Below are positions 1 to 8,789 of a stretch of 64,000 nt of DNA, in pieces. The notes beneath the pieces were generated by a model. It was not told where the DNA came from. It was given only the letters and a program-made list of their open reading frames with translations, and ran no database searches. Numbering within the stretch: position 1 is the first letter of the stretch; every line of letters starts with the position of its first letter. The translations under genes were made by a program, and so were the position numbers. This DNA comes from Maribacter polysiphoniae (GTDB lineage: Bacteria > Bacteroidota > Bacteroidia > Flavobacteriales > Flavobacteriaceae): positions 124,471-188,470 of the forward strand of contig NZ_QGGQ01000009.1 in NCBI RefSeq assembly GCF_003148665.1. Reading direction: 5' to 3'.

Positions 1-160
1 TGAACAATTTACAATGAACAATGAACAATTGGCAGTTGGCTTTTAGCTGTTAGCAGTAAGCGCTCTACGAAAAGCAATTTGCAATGAACAATTTACAATG
101 AACAATTTACAATGAACAGTTAGCGATAAGCTATTAGCGAAAAGCGATTAGCGATTAACC
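1..160. repeat. Intergenic short degenerate repeats, two families
   Basis: Two kinds of short imperfect repeat alternate here. Family A is built on CAATTTACAATGAA-like units (about 1-30 and 75-118). Family B is built on TTAGCGA/TTAGCTN-like units (about 38-64 and 119-156). There is no reading frame of note. The rest of the gap to the first gene (161-258) is AT-rich and holds an inverted AACGTTAA/GTTAAC pair and a TATCTTTA box that could be a weak -7 element. Function is unknown; similar low-complexity intergenic strings are, to my recollection, common in flavobacterial genomes. Confidence 0.75.
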
Positions 161-258
161 TTAACTCTTGATTCTTAAACGTTAAAAAAAGTTAACACCC
201 CTATATATTCCCATCGCTTCTTATATCTTTAATTACTTTAAATAGCTAAACCAATTTT

Positions 259-3204
259 ATGAAAATGAAACTATTGGCACTCACCCTGCTATGGTGTGGT
301 GCAACTTTATTTGCCCAAGATTACTTTCCGGACAATGAGGGAGTAAAATCAAAAAACAATAATTACACGGCTTTTACAAACGCCAAAATCTATATAACAC
401 CTACACAGGTCGTTGACCAAGGAACCCTTTTAATTCAAAATGGAAAGGTTGTCCAAGTCGGAAAATCAGTGGCAATCCCAAAAAACACAGTAACTATCGA
501 CTTATCGGGAAAATCTGTATATCCTTCCTTTATCGATGTCTTTTCCGATTTTGGGATCAGCAAACCGAAACGGGCCGAAGGTTCTGGACGTTCCCCACAA
601 TACAAACCTTCCAGGGAAGGCTTTTATTGGAACGACCATATTATGCCTGAAAGCAATGCCATAAGCACATTTAAGTTTGACGACAAGAAAGCGAAAGAAT
701 TGCGCGATGCAGGATTTGGTGTAGTCAACACCCATATTCAGGATGGTATTGCCCGTGGCACTGGTGTTCTTTTAACCTTAAACGGTGAAGGAGGTGACTC
801 CCAAAGAATCATTGATGATCGATCTGCTCAGTATTTTTCATTTTCAAAGAGTGTGGCTTCAAAACAAAGCTATCCAACCTCCTTGATGGGGGCCATGGCC
901 CTACTGCGGCAAATGTATACCGATGCCGATTGGTATGCCAAAGGGAATGTGGATACGAAAGACCGTTCCCTAGAAGCGTTGAACGCCAATATGGAATTAC
1001 CCCAGATTTTTGCCGCCGGGAACAATGGCAATGTACTAAGGGCCGACGGTATTGGTGATGCGAGGGGAATACAATATTCTATTTTAGGGGGTGGAGACGA
1101 ATATGAAATCATTGATGCTATAAAAAACACCCAAGCCAAGCTGATCATTCCTTTGGATTTTCCAGATGCTTACGATGTGAGTGACCCCAACCAGGCCTCT
1201 TATGTTTCCTTGAAAGATATGCGTTATTGGAACCAAGCCCCGGCCAATCCCAAGATCCTTGCCGAAAACGGGGTTACTTTTTCCTTTACCCTGAACGGAT
1301 TGAAATCGCCCACCAAAATGATGGAAAAATTACAAAAGGCCATTGCTTACGGACTATCAAAATCGAAGGCCTTGGAAGCACTTACCACCGTTCCCGCCCA
1401 GATCATAGGCAAAACAGATAAGGTCGGCTCATTACAACCAGGTCGTTATGCCAACTTTTTAATCACCTCTGGGGAAATTTTCGATAAAGGAACAACACTC
1501 TATGAGAACTGGGTACAAGGCAGTAAGAACGTTGTCAATACCATGGACCTTATCGATATTCGTGGTGATTACACTATGAAAACAGGGAACGAAACCTTTA
1601 CGATATCCATTACCGGAAAGCCAGGGAAACCTAGGGCGAAAGTTACCCAAGACAGTAGTACATACACTTCCAAAATAGTTTATAAAGACCAATGGATGAA
1701 TCTTTCCTTCTCAAAGGATGATGCATTGTACCGTTTGACGGGATTGGTAAAGGACAAAAGTAAACCTCTTACAGGAAAACTAGTACTTCCGAATGGAAAT
1801 GAATCCTCTTACGTAGCTATGCTGTCCAAACCATTTGATCAAAACAAAAAAGAAAATACAACATCCAAAAAGCCGGAAATAGTACCGATTACCTATCCGA
1901 ATATTGGGTATGGATATCAAAGTATACCCCAATCGGAGAATACCTTGTTCAAAAACGCTACTGTATGGACCAGTGAAGAAGCTGGAATTCTTGAGCAAAC
2001 CGATGTTTTGGTCAAAGACGGTAAAATTGCCAAAATCGGTAAAAACCTGAATGCCGGCCGGGCGAAAGTCATCGATGCGTCCGGAAAACATTTAACAGCG
2101 GGTATTATTGACGAGCATAGCCATTTGGCCGCCTTGGCTATTAACGAGGCCGGCCAGAACTCCTCTGCCGAAGTAAAAATGGAGGATGTCATAGACCCCA
2201 AGGATATCGATATTTACAGAAATTTGGCAGGAGGGGTCACCTCCTTACAATTATTGCACGGTTCAGCAAACCCTATTGGCGGACGGTCTGCCCTACTGAA
2301 ATTAAAATGGGGGGAAATTGCCCAGAACATGATTTACGACAACTCCCCGAAATTCATAAAATTTGCTTTGGGCGAAAATGTCAAACAAAGCAATTGGCAA
2401 AGCTTCAGTCGTTTTCCGCAAACACGTATGGGTGTTGAACAAGTTTACATGAATTACTTTCAACGGGCCAAGGAGTATGCGGCCAAAAAGAAAAGTGGGA
2501 AACCTTATCGCCATGATGAGGAAATGGAGACCTTGGTCGAAATCCTTAATGGGGAACGATTTATCAGTTGCCATTCCTATGTACAAAGCGAGATCAACAT
2601 GTTGATGAAAGTAGCCGATAAATTCAACTTTAAGGTAAATACCTTCACCCACATTTTGGAGGGTTACAAGGTAGCCGACAAAATGATGGAACATGGTGTC
2701 GGCGCTTCAACCTTTAGCGATTGGTGGGCTTATAAATATGAGGTAAAGGATGCCATACCTTACAATGCGGCCATAATGCAAAGCCAAGGTATTACCGTTG
2801 CCATAAACAGTGATGATGCCGAAATGTCGCGAAGGCTAAACCAAGAAGCTGCCAAAACCATGAAATACGGTGGTGTGTCCGAGTTGGAAGCTTGGAAAAT
2901 GGTCACCATCAATCCAGCCAAACTTTTGCATATAGACGATCGTGTGGGAAGTATAAAGGAAGGAAAGGATGCCGATCTGGTCTTATGGAGTGACAACCCT
3001 TTATCCATTTATGCCAAGGCAGAAAAAACATTGATCGAAGGGGCTACCTATTTCGATTTGGAAAAAGACCAACAACAACGAAAAGCAATCACCCAGGAAC
3101 GCAATAAACTTATTCGCATGATGCTAAAGGAAAAAGAGGGTGGCAACAAAACCCAAGCCCCAAAAAACAACAAAAAAGAAAAGTTTCACTGCGATAGCCT
3201 ATAA
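259..3204 (+). CDS. Secreted two-module amidohydrolase (imidazolonepropionase-like)
   Basis: A 981-residue protein with a signal peptide at about 1-20 (ending near LFAQ) and two successive amidohydrolase-type modules. The first (about 35-430) keeps the fold's sequence texture but has lost the metal-binding HxH: the equivalent stretch is YPSFIDVFSD (88-97), with Phe95 and Asp97 where the histidines should be. The second (about 560-950) has a proper HSH at 620-622 (IIDEHSH), later His-rich segments and an NSDD near 850, so it should bind metal and hydrolyse an amide or cyclic substrate. A lysine-rich tail follows. It is exported, probably periplasmic. The next gene is another amidohydrolase-fold protein 10 bp downstream, so the two are likely co-expressed. 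Substrate unknown. Confidence 0.85.
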   Translation: MKMKLLALTLLWCGATLFAQDYFPDNEGVKSKNNNYTAFTNAKIYITPTQVVDQGTLLIQNGKVVQVGKSVAIPKNTVTIDLSGKSVYPSFIDVFSDFGISKPKRAEGSGRSPQYKPSREGFYWNDHIMPESNAISTFKFDDKKAKELRDAGFGVVNTHIQDGIARGTGVLLTLNGEGGDSQRIIDDRSAQYFSFSKSVASKQSYPTSLMGAMALLRQMYTDADWYAKGNVDTKDRSLEALNANMELPQIFAAGNNGNVLRADGIGDARGIQYSILGGGDEYEIIDAIKNTQAKLIIPLDFPDAYDVSDPNQASYVSLKDMRYWNQAPANPKILAENGVTFSFTLNGLKSPTKMMEKLQKAIAYGLSKSKALEALTTVPAQIIGKTDKVGSLQPGRYANFLITSGEIFDKGTTLYENWVQGSKNVVNTMDLIDIRGDYTMKTGNETFTISITGKPGKPRAKVTQDSSTYTSKIVYKDQWMNLSFSKDDALYRLTGLVKDKSKPLTGKLVLPNGNESSYVAMLSKPFDQNKKENTTSKKPEIVPITYPNIGYGYQSIPQSENTLFKNATVWTSEEAGILEQTDVLVKDGKIAKIGKNLNAGRAKVIDASGKHLTAGIIDEHSHLAALAINEAGQNSSAEVKMEDVIDPKDIDIYRNLAGGVTSLQLLHGSANPIGGRSALLKLKWGEIAQNMIYDNSPKFIKFALGENVKQSNWQSFSRFPQTRMGVEQVYMNYFQRAKEYAAKKKSGKPYRHDEEMETLVEILNGERFISCHSYVQSEINMLMKVADKFNFKVNTFTHILEGYKVADKMMEHGVGASTFSDWWAYKYEVKDAIPYNAAIMQSQGITVAINSDDAEMSRRLNQEAAKTMKYGGVSELEAWKMVTINPAKLLHIDDRVGSIKEGKDADLVLWSDNPLSIYAKAEKTLIEGATYFDLEKDQQQRKAITQERNKLIRMMLKEKEGGNKTQAPKNNKKEKFHCDSL

Positions 3205-3214
3205 CAAAAGAATC

Positions 3215-4507
3215 ATGAAAAAATTAATATATACCATAGTATTTATCGGGTCCTTTTTCTTGGGAACGGCCCAGCAAACCCCTGCCGGACCACAACTCGA
3301 AGCCATATCCATAGATGGTGCCACCGCGCATTTGGGCAATGGAAAGGTCATTGAAAATGCCTTGATCATGTTCGAGGGAGGTAAGCTCACCTTTGTTGGG
3401 AGTGCAATGACAAAAATAGCCCGAAGGGGAACCGTCATTAAAGGTGATGGCAAACATGTGTACCCCGGATTTATCGCCCCGAACAAATCGTTGGGACTGG
3501 TTGAAGTCGATGCGGTTCGCGCCACCAATGACCAGGATGAGATTGGGGAAATGATTCCCCATGTGCGTAGTTTGATTGCTTATAATGCCGAATCACAGGT
3601 CGTGGAGAGTATGCGCCCCAATGGTGTCCTTCTAGGACAGATAACCCCAAAAGGAGGACGGATTTCAGGTACTTCATCCATTGTCCAATTTGATGCATGG
3701 AACTGGGAAGATGCCGCCATTAAAGTTGATGATGGCATCCATATGAACTGGCCCACAAACTTTCGAAAAGGTCGCTGGTGGATGGGGGAACCCAGAGGGT
3801 TTCTACCCAATAAAGAGTATGCCAAACAATTGGAAGGGGTAAAACATTTTTTTAAAAATGCCGCTGCTTACGACAATGTGGGGAATTCGGAATTGAACCC
3901 TGCCTTTGCGGCTATGCAAGGACTTTTCGACGGCTCCAAGAAGTTATTTATCAATGCCAATGATGAAAAAGAGATTATCGACGCCATAACAACGGCAAAG
4001 GAGAACGGTATCAAGGATATTGTATTGGTTGGTGGGTACCATGCGTATAAGGTTACGGATTTCCTAAAGAAAAACAATATCCCCGTATTGTTGCAGCACA
4101 CCCAAAGCTTGCCTGTATTTGATGACGAAGATTACGACCTACCCTATAAATTACCAAAGTTATTGACCGATGCCGGAATTTTGGTAGCCTTACAAAATGG
4201 GGATGCCGCCAATTTTCAAACCCGAAACTTGCCCTTTTATGCCGGACAGGTCGTCGCACAAGGTTTGGAAAAAGAGAAAGCACTACAACTCATTACAGGT
4301 AATAGTGCGAAAATATTGGGTATCGATGACGCATATGGCACACTGGAAATCGGCAAAAGCGCCACCCTGATTATATCAAAAGGAGACGCCCTCGATATGA
4401 AAGGCAACAAACTTACCCATGCCTTCATTGATGGACGAAATATTTCATTGGAAACCCATCAAACCGAATTATGGAAACGGTATATGGGTAAATACGATGG
4501 AAAATAA
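3215..4507 (+). CDS. Secreted amidohydrolase-fold protein, metal site degenerate
   Basis: A 430-residue amidohydrolase-like protein. The ATG at 3215 is chosen over an in-frame ATG at 3140 because it opens a clean signal peptide (MKKLIYTIVFIGSFFLGTAQ) and does not overlap the previous gene. The usual HxH after the first strand is absent: YPGFIAPNKS (83-92) has Asn90 and Ser92 in those places. The C-terminal composite-domain segment typical of the superfamily (GNSAKILGIDDAYGTLEIGKSATLII) is present. It sits 10 bp after the two-module amidohydrolase. It may be a non-catalytic partner or use a different site; sequence alone does not tell. Confidence 0.8.
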   Translation: MKKLIYTIVFIGSFFLGTAQQTPAGPQLEAISIDGATAHLGNGKVIENALIMFEGGKLTFVGSAMTKIARRGTVIKGDGKHVYPGFIAPNKSLGLVEVDAVRATNDQDEIGEMIPHVRSLIAYNAESQVVESMRPNGVLLGQITPKGGRISGTSSIVQFDAWNWEDAAIKVDDGIHMNWPTNFRKGRWWMGEPRGFLPNKEYAKQLEGVKHFFKNAAAYDNVGNSELNPAFAAMQGLFDGSKKLFINANDEKEIIDAITTAKENGIKDIVLVGGYHAYKVTDFLKKNNIPVLLQHTQSLPVFDDEDYDLPYKLPKLLTDAGILVALQNGDAANFQTRNLPFYAGQVVAQGLEKEKALQLITGNSAKILGIDDAYGTLEIGKSATLIISKGDALDMKGNKLTHAFIDGRNISLETHQTELWKRYMGKYDGK

Positions 4508-4534
4508 TATAAGTACAAGCGAAGCGAATAACCA

Positions 4535-6352
4535 ATGGCCACAAACTACCAAAACCATAACCCAACCCTAACCGGACTGATGGGGAAGTTATTAAAACTT
4601 ACCCCTCAACTCCCCCAAATTATAAAGAATGTCAGAAAAGCGAAGGGTATAAATCCCAACAGTTATGCTTCCATTGGTAAAATCATAGAAGCCAATGCCA
4701 CCAAACATGGCAATATAGTTGCCCTAAGGTTCGAGGAACAAAGTTATACCTATACCGAATTCAATAAAACCATAAACCTATATGCGAACTACCTTCTTAA
4801 GAAAGGGGTCCAAAATGGTGAAACGGTAATCGTTTTCTTGGAAAACAGGCCCGAACTGCTCTTTTTAATTGCCGCATGTGCAAAAATTGGAGCTATTATA
4901 TCGCTTATCAATCCCAATCAAAGGGAACAGACGCTAATACACGCCATAGAGCTGACGAAATCCAAACATCTAATTATCGGTGAAGAACTGGTTCCTTTTT
5001 TCGAAGACGTCAAAACCAGTATTACAACCTTGACCGACCCAAGCTATTATTGGGTCAGTGACCAAAGCATTTCGGGTTGCCCCAAAGACTACATTGAACT
5101 GAAAAAGGAACTATTAAAAGTTGATACGACCAACCCTAAGACAACATCGAACATAAAGGCCAGTCAAGTTTACGCCAATGTTTTTACCTCGGGAACCACG
5201 GGATTGCCCAAAGCATCAAGACAAACGAACAGAAAATGGATGGCAACATACTATTGGTTCGGAAAAGTAAACATGAACCTCAACCCCGATGATGTCATGT
5301 ATGTTCCCCTACCCTTTTACCATACCAACGCTCTTATTGTAGGTTGGCCTACAGCACTTGCGGCTTCCTGTACCATGGTAATGAGAAGAAAGTTCTCTGT
5401 CACCCATTTTTGGGAAGATGTTGCCAAATATAATGTCTCCGCTTTTATTTACATTGGGGAATTGTGCCGCTATTTACTGAATGCCCCTCCTTCAGACCTA
5501 GAGACAAAACACAGGATCAAAAAAATAATGGGTAATGGACTAAGACCCGATATTTGGCACCAATTCAAGGAACGTTTTCAAATTAAGAACATCTATGAGT
5601 TCTATGGTGCTGCCGATGGCAATACGAGTTTCACCAATACCTTGAATTTCGATTGCACTATTGGATGGTGTCCTCAAAAGTTCAAGATCATAAAATACGA
5701 TGTCGAGAACGATACCACAATGAAGGATCAAAATGGATTTTGCATTCCGGTTCGCAAAGGGGAAACCGGATTGTTGATTTCCGAAATAAGTGAAAAATCG
5801 GCTTTCGATGGTTATGTAAACAAAAAACGCAATGAAGACAAAATTCTTCGCAACGTATTAAAAACCGATGATATGTGGTTCAATAGTGGGGATCTTCTTC
5901 AGGATATCGGTTTTCGACATGCGCGTTTTGTGGATAGGATCGGCGACACTTTTCGATGGAAGGGCGAAAATGTGGCAACGGCTGAAGTTGAAGGTATTGT
6001 TGGGCAAGTCTATGGTGTTGAAATGTGTGCGGTCTATGGCGTACAGATTCCCAACAATGATGGCAGGGCCGGCATGGTCACCATTGTAAAACATGAAAGC
6101 AAAAATTTCAATCTAACATCCCTAACGGAACATTTACATAAAGAACTCCCTAGATACGCCGTGCCGATCTTCATTCGAATTAAGGATGCTATTGATTTTA
6201 CCCACACCCATAAAATGAAAAAATTCGATCTAAAAAAAGAAGGTTTCAATTGTATTGACCCCATTTATGTGCTACTACCGAAATGTGATGCCTATATTCC
6301 AATGAACAAAAACCTTTTAGATGAGATCAATGCAGGGACATACATTTTTTAA
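4535..6352 (+). CDS. Long-chain fatty acyl-CoA synthetase (AMP-binding, FATP-like)
   Basis: A 605-residue member of the ANL (acyl/aryl-CoA synthetase) superfamily. It activates a carboxylic acid as the acyl-adenylate and then transfers it to CoA. The P-loop-type signature YANVFTSGTTGLPKASRQTN lies near 210-230, the YGAADGN motif follows at about 357, and FNSGDLL plus RIGDTFRWKGENV mark the hinge region at about 450-475. The RWKGENV wording and the overall length match the FATP/FadD6-like branch (long- or very-long-chain substrates). It starts 27 bp after the amidohydrolase gene and may share its transcript. Acyl substrate not determined. Confidence 0.85.
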   Translation: MATNYQNHNPTLTGLMGKLLKLTPQLPQIIKNVRKAKGINPNSYASIGKIIEANATKHGNIVALRFEEQSYTYTEFNKTINLYANYLLKKGVQNGETVIVFLENRPELLFLIAACAKIGAIISLINPNQREQTLIHAIELTKSKHLIIGEELVPFFEDVKTSITTLTDPSYYWVSDQSISGCPKDYIELKKELLKVDTTNPKTTSNIKASQVYANVFTSGTTGLPKASRQTNRKWMATYYWFGKVNMNLNPDDVMYVPLPFYHTNALIVGWPTALAASCTMVMRRKFSVTHFWEDVAKYNVSAFIYIGELCRYLLNAPPSDLETKHRIKKIMGNGLRPDIWHQFKERFQIKNIYEFYGAADGNTSFTNTLNFDCTIGWCPQKFKIIKYDVENDTTMKDQNGFCIPVRKGETGLLISEISEKSAFDGYVNKKRNEDKILRNVLKTDDMWFNSGDLLQDIGFRHARFVDRIGDTFRWKGENVATAEVEGIVGQVYGVEMCAVYGVQIPNNDGRAGMVTIVKHESKNFNLTSLTEHLHKELPRYAVPIFIRIKDAIDFTHTHKMKKFDLKKEGFNCIDPIYVLLPKCDAYIPMNKNLLDEINAGTYIF

Positions 6353-6529
6353 TACGGTCTATGGATCCTCTTCAGTTGCCCAAGGTAATCAACCTCCATC
6401 ATTAAAGATAGTGTCAGCCACATTTGTCTGAAAGTTCTGCCGAATTGCCAAAATTATTGACGACCCAATATAAAACCCATGACTTAGGCTTACTTTTAGC
6501 CTTACACCAAGTTTTTATCCGAAAAACCA

Positions 6530-7414
6530 ATGAAAACCAAGTTACGTATATTCAAGATTGTCGCCACCCATTTAAGCTTTACCAAAGCGGCCGAGCAGTT
6601 ATTCATATCCCAACCCGCCGTATCAAAGGCAATTCGAAATTTGGAGGATGAGTATAGAACAACCTTGTTTCTACGAAAAAGAAACTCAATAGCCTTAACG
6701 AGTGAAGGCAAAGCATTTTTAGTTTACACCAACAAAATTTTGGAGATCCATGATGAAATGGAGCAGCGCTTCCTACACCAGAAAGAACAATTCCCAGACA
6801 TCATAAATTTCGGCGTTAGTACAACCCTTGCCAATTACATCATCCCTAAAGTAATCGCCAAATTCAGGGTCCAGTTCCCTAAAACAAATTTTAATATTAC
6901 CAGCGGAAATTCAGACGATATTGCCACCCTCATTTTAAACCAGGAATTGAATTTTGGAATAACGGAAGGAAAGAACACCAACCGTAAACTGCATTTTACC
7001 CAATTCATAAAGGATGAAATCGTACTCGTTACACATGCCACCAACAATGCGTTCAAAAAGGGTAGCATGAACATGGAAACATTACAGGAAATCCCAATGG
7101 TCATGCGCGAAATGGGTTCAGGTACAAGGGAAATCGTATTTGAATACTTGAGTAGGAATAACATAAAAAAATTGAATACCGTTGTAACCCTGAACAGTAC
7201 GGAAGCCATTAAGAATTACCTTTTCCATTCTGATAATTATGCTTTTATTTCCATCAACGCCATTACGGATGAGTTAATGAACAACAAGCTTAAAATTATA
7301 GATGTCAAGGATTTAACAATAGAAAGATGGTTCTATTTTGTCTCCCGAACAGGTTTTCAATCCGATTTAATACGTTTTTTCGAAAATTATATTTTGAATA
7401 CCTATAACTTTTAG
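6530..7414 (+). CDS. LysR-family transcriptional regulator
   Basis: A 294-residue LysR-type regulator. The N-terminal winged helix-turn-helix is clear (about 2-60: FTKAAEQLFISQPAVSKAIR, then LEDEYRTTLFLR), followed by the effector-binding domain (about 88-290). It lies 75 bp upstream of a YeiH-type transporter in the same direction. LysR/YeiH neighbours are a recurring pair in bacteria, so it probably controls the transporter gene; the effector is unknown. The 177 bp upstream contain no gene I can support. Confidence 0.9.
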   Translation: MKTKLRIFKIVATHLSFTKAAEQLFISQPAVSKAIRNLEDEYRTTLFLRKRNSIALTSEGKAFLVYTNKILEIHDEMEQRFLHQKEQFPDIINFGVSTTLANYIIPKVIAKFRVQFPKTNFNITSGNSDDIATLILNQELNFGITEGKNTNRKLHFTQFIKDEIVLVTHATNNAFKKGSMNMETLQEIPMVMREMGSGTREIVFEYLSRNNIKKLNTVVTLNSTEAIKNYLFHSDNYAFISINAITDELMNNKLKIIDVKDLTIERWFYFVSRTGFQSDLIRFFENYILNTYNF

Positions 7415-7436
7415 TTATCCCAGATAGCATATTAAA

Positions 7437-7469
7437 TTGCTTAATAGTTATTAAGTAGGCATAGTTTTG
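7437..7469 (+). promoter_or_regulatory. Bacteroidota-type promoter of the YeiH-like gene
   Basis: TTG at 7437-7439, a 22-nt spacer, and TAGTTTTG at 7462-7469 fit the flavobacterial TTG-N17-23-TAnnTTTG promoter. The start codon is 20 nt downstream. Confidence 0.6.
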
Positions 7470-7489
7470 TATCGATTAATTCTAGCGAT

Positions 7490-8410
7490 ATGAAAAAAAT
7501 GCCTGCAATACTCATTTATTGCCTAATTGTATTTGCCGCCTTATTTGGGATCATCAATAGTCCGACTGCTTTGGTTTTAGGATTTGCATTCTCCATATGC
7601 TTTAAGAATCCGTTCAAATTATATAGCCATAAAGCCATCAATTACCTCTTGAAGGTATCGGTAATAGGTTTGGGTTTTGGAATGTTCATTAAAGAAACCT
7701 TGGAAACCGGTAAAGCAGGGTTCAGTTTAACCTTCTTCTCCATAATCCTAACGATAAGTTTGGGACTTCTTCTTTCCAAAACAATGAAAATGGATCTTAA
7801 ATTGGGACATTTGATTACCTCAGGGACATCCATTTGTGGAGGAAGCGCCATTGCTGCAATTTCACCGGTAATCAAAGCAAACGGCAAATCAATAAGTATT
7901 GCTTTAGGCATCGTTTTTTTATTGAATTCCATTGCCTTACTCATCTTCCCTAGTATCGGCCATTTGCTCCATCTGTCCCAAGAACAATTTGGTTTGTGGT
8001 GTGCCATTGCCATACATGATACCAGCTCGGTAGTTGGTGCCGCGATGGGTTATGGGGAAGAAGCGTTGAAAATAGCCACAACCGTAAAGCTATCAAGAAC
8101 GCTATGGATAATTCCTGTTTCTCTTTTCTCCATGTTCCTTTTCAAGACCAAAGGGGAAAAAATCAAAATTCCCTATTTTATCTTGTTGTTTATCATAGCC
8201 ATTATGATAAATAGCTATCACTTATTGCCTGTTTCGATAACAAGTGTACTCGTGTCGGGTTCTAAACGACTGTTGGTATTAACCCTTTTCCTTGTAGGCT
8301 CAACCATTTCGATAACCGACTTAAAAGCAACGGGCATAAAACCGGTTTTTCTGGCTTTGATCCTATGGATATTCATTTCTGTCTTCTCATTGCTGTACAT
8401 AACGCATTAA
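7490..8410 (+). CDS. YeiH-type putative sulfate exporter, inner membrane
   Basis: A 306-residue membrane protein of the UPF0324/YeiH (putative sulfate exporter, PSE) family with roughly ten hydrophobic segments. The family hallmark GTSICGGSAIAAISPVI is at about 112-128, and AIHDTSSVVGAAMGYG at about 178-193. Members are annotated as exporters of sulfate or related anions, but direct evidence is thin and the substrate here is inferred only from the family. The LysR gene immediately upstream is the probable regulator. Confidence 0.85.
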   Translation: MKKMPAILIYCLIVFAALFGIINSPTALVLGFAFSICFKNPFKLYSHKAINYLLKVSVIGLGFGMFIKETLETGKAGFSLTFFSIILTISLGLLLSKTMKMDLKLGHLITSGTSICGGSAIAAISPVIKANGKSISIALGIVFLLNSIALLIFPSIGHLLHLSQEQFGLWCAIAIHDTSSVVGAAMGYGEEALKIATTVKLSRTLWIIPVSLFSMFLFKTKGEKIKIPYFILLFIIAIMINSYHLLPVSITSVLVSGSKRLLVLTLFLVGSTISITDLKATGIKPVFLALILWIFISVFSLLYITH

Positions 8411-8464
8411 CCATATTGGAAATACGAATTCCCATAACATAAGAAATCAACCTTTGTTTTTGAT

Positions 8465-8519
8465 TTTTGGAATTGGGTTTTGAAACTTGGAACTTGGAAC
8501 TTGGAATTTGGAATGGAAT
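8465..8519. repeat. Tandem TTGGAAC heptamer array
   Basis: A run of near-identical 7-base units (TTGGAAC, TTGGAAC, TTGGAAT, TTGGAAT) flanked by more diverged copies. It lies between two genes and encodes nothing obvious. It differs from the repeats at the start of the window. Confidence 0.75.
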
Positions 8520-8751
8520 AAAAAGCAAAACATTCTTAAAACGACCTCTAATTTTGGAATAGTTCACACATACTTTTCGTACCATCCAAAATATGAATTT
8601 AGCAATCCAACTATATTATTTACAACCCAAAATATACCTTTTCTTCCAACCTTCTTACGCCAGTTTCATTAGCATCATAAAAAAATGGGATACAGATTAA
8701 AAATCACCCAAATATTACCTGCCGAGTAAAACAGGTAAGCATACAAAACCT

Positions 8752-8759
8752 TAACTTTG
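8752..8759 (+). promoter_or_regulatory. Putative -7 element of the antiporter gene
   Basis: TAACTTTG matches TAnnTTTG and ends 30 nt before the start codon. No TTG is seen at the right distance upstream, so support is partial. Confidence 0.4.
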
Positions 8760-8789
8760 TGACACAACGTTAAGCTGAACAAAGCAAGG

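Larger units (their letters stand above)
8411..8789. other. Intergenic gap, no gene; heptamer repeat and -7 box
   Basis: No supportable reading frame in these 379 bases. At about 8465-8519 there is a tandem run of TTGGAAC/TTGGAAT heptamers. The last 40 bases hold the likely promoter of the antiporter gene. Confidence 0.7.

Noticed and set aside
3140-3214. Upstream start for the second amidohydrolase
   Set aside because: It would add a lysine-rich stretch before the signal peptide and overlap the previous gene by 65 bp.
6424-6651. 75-residue frame before and over the LysR start
   Set aside because: It overlaps the HTH coding region of the LysR gene in another frame and shows no protein family features.
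8487-8672. 61-residue frame in the 8.4-8.8 kb gap
   Set aside because: It begins inside the TTGGAAC heptamer array, whose repeat creates a spurious frame.
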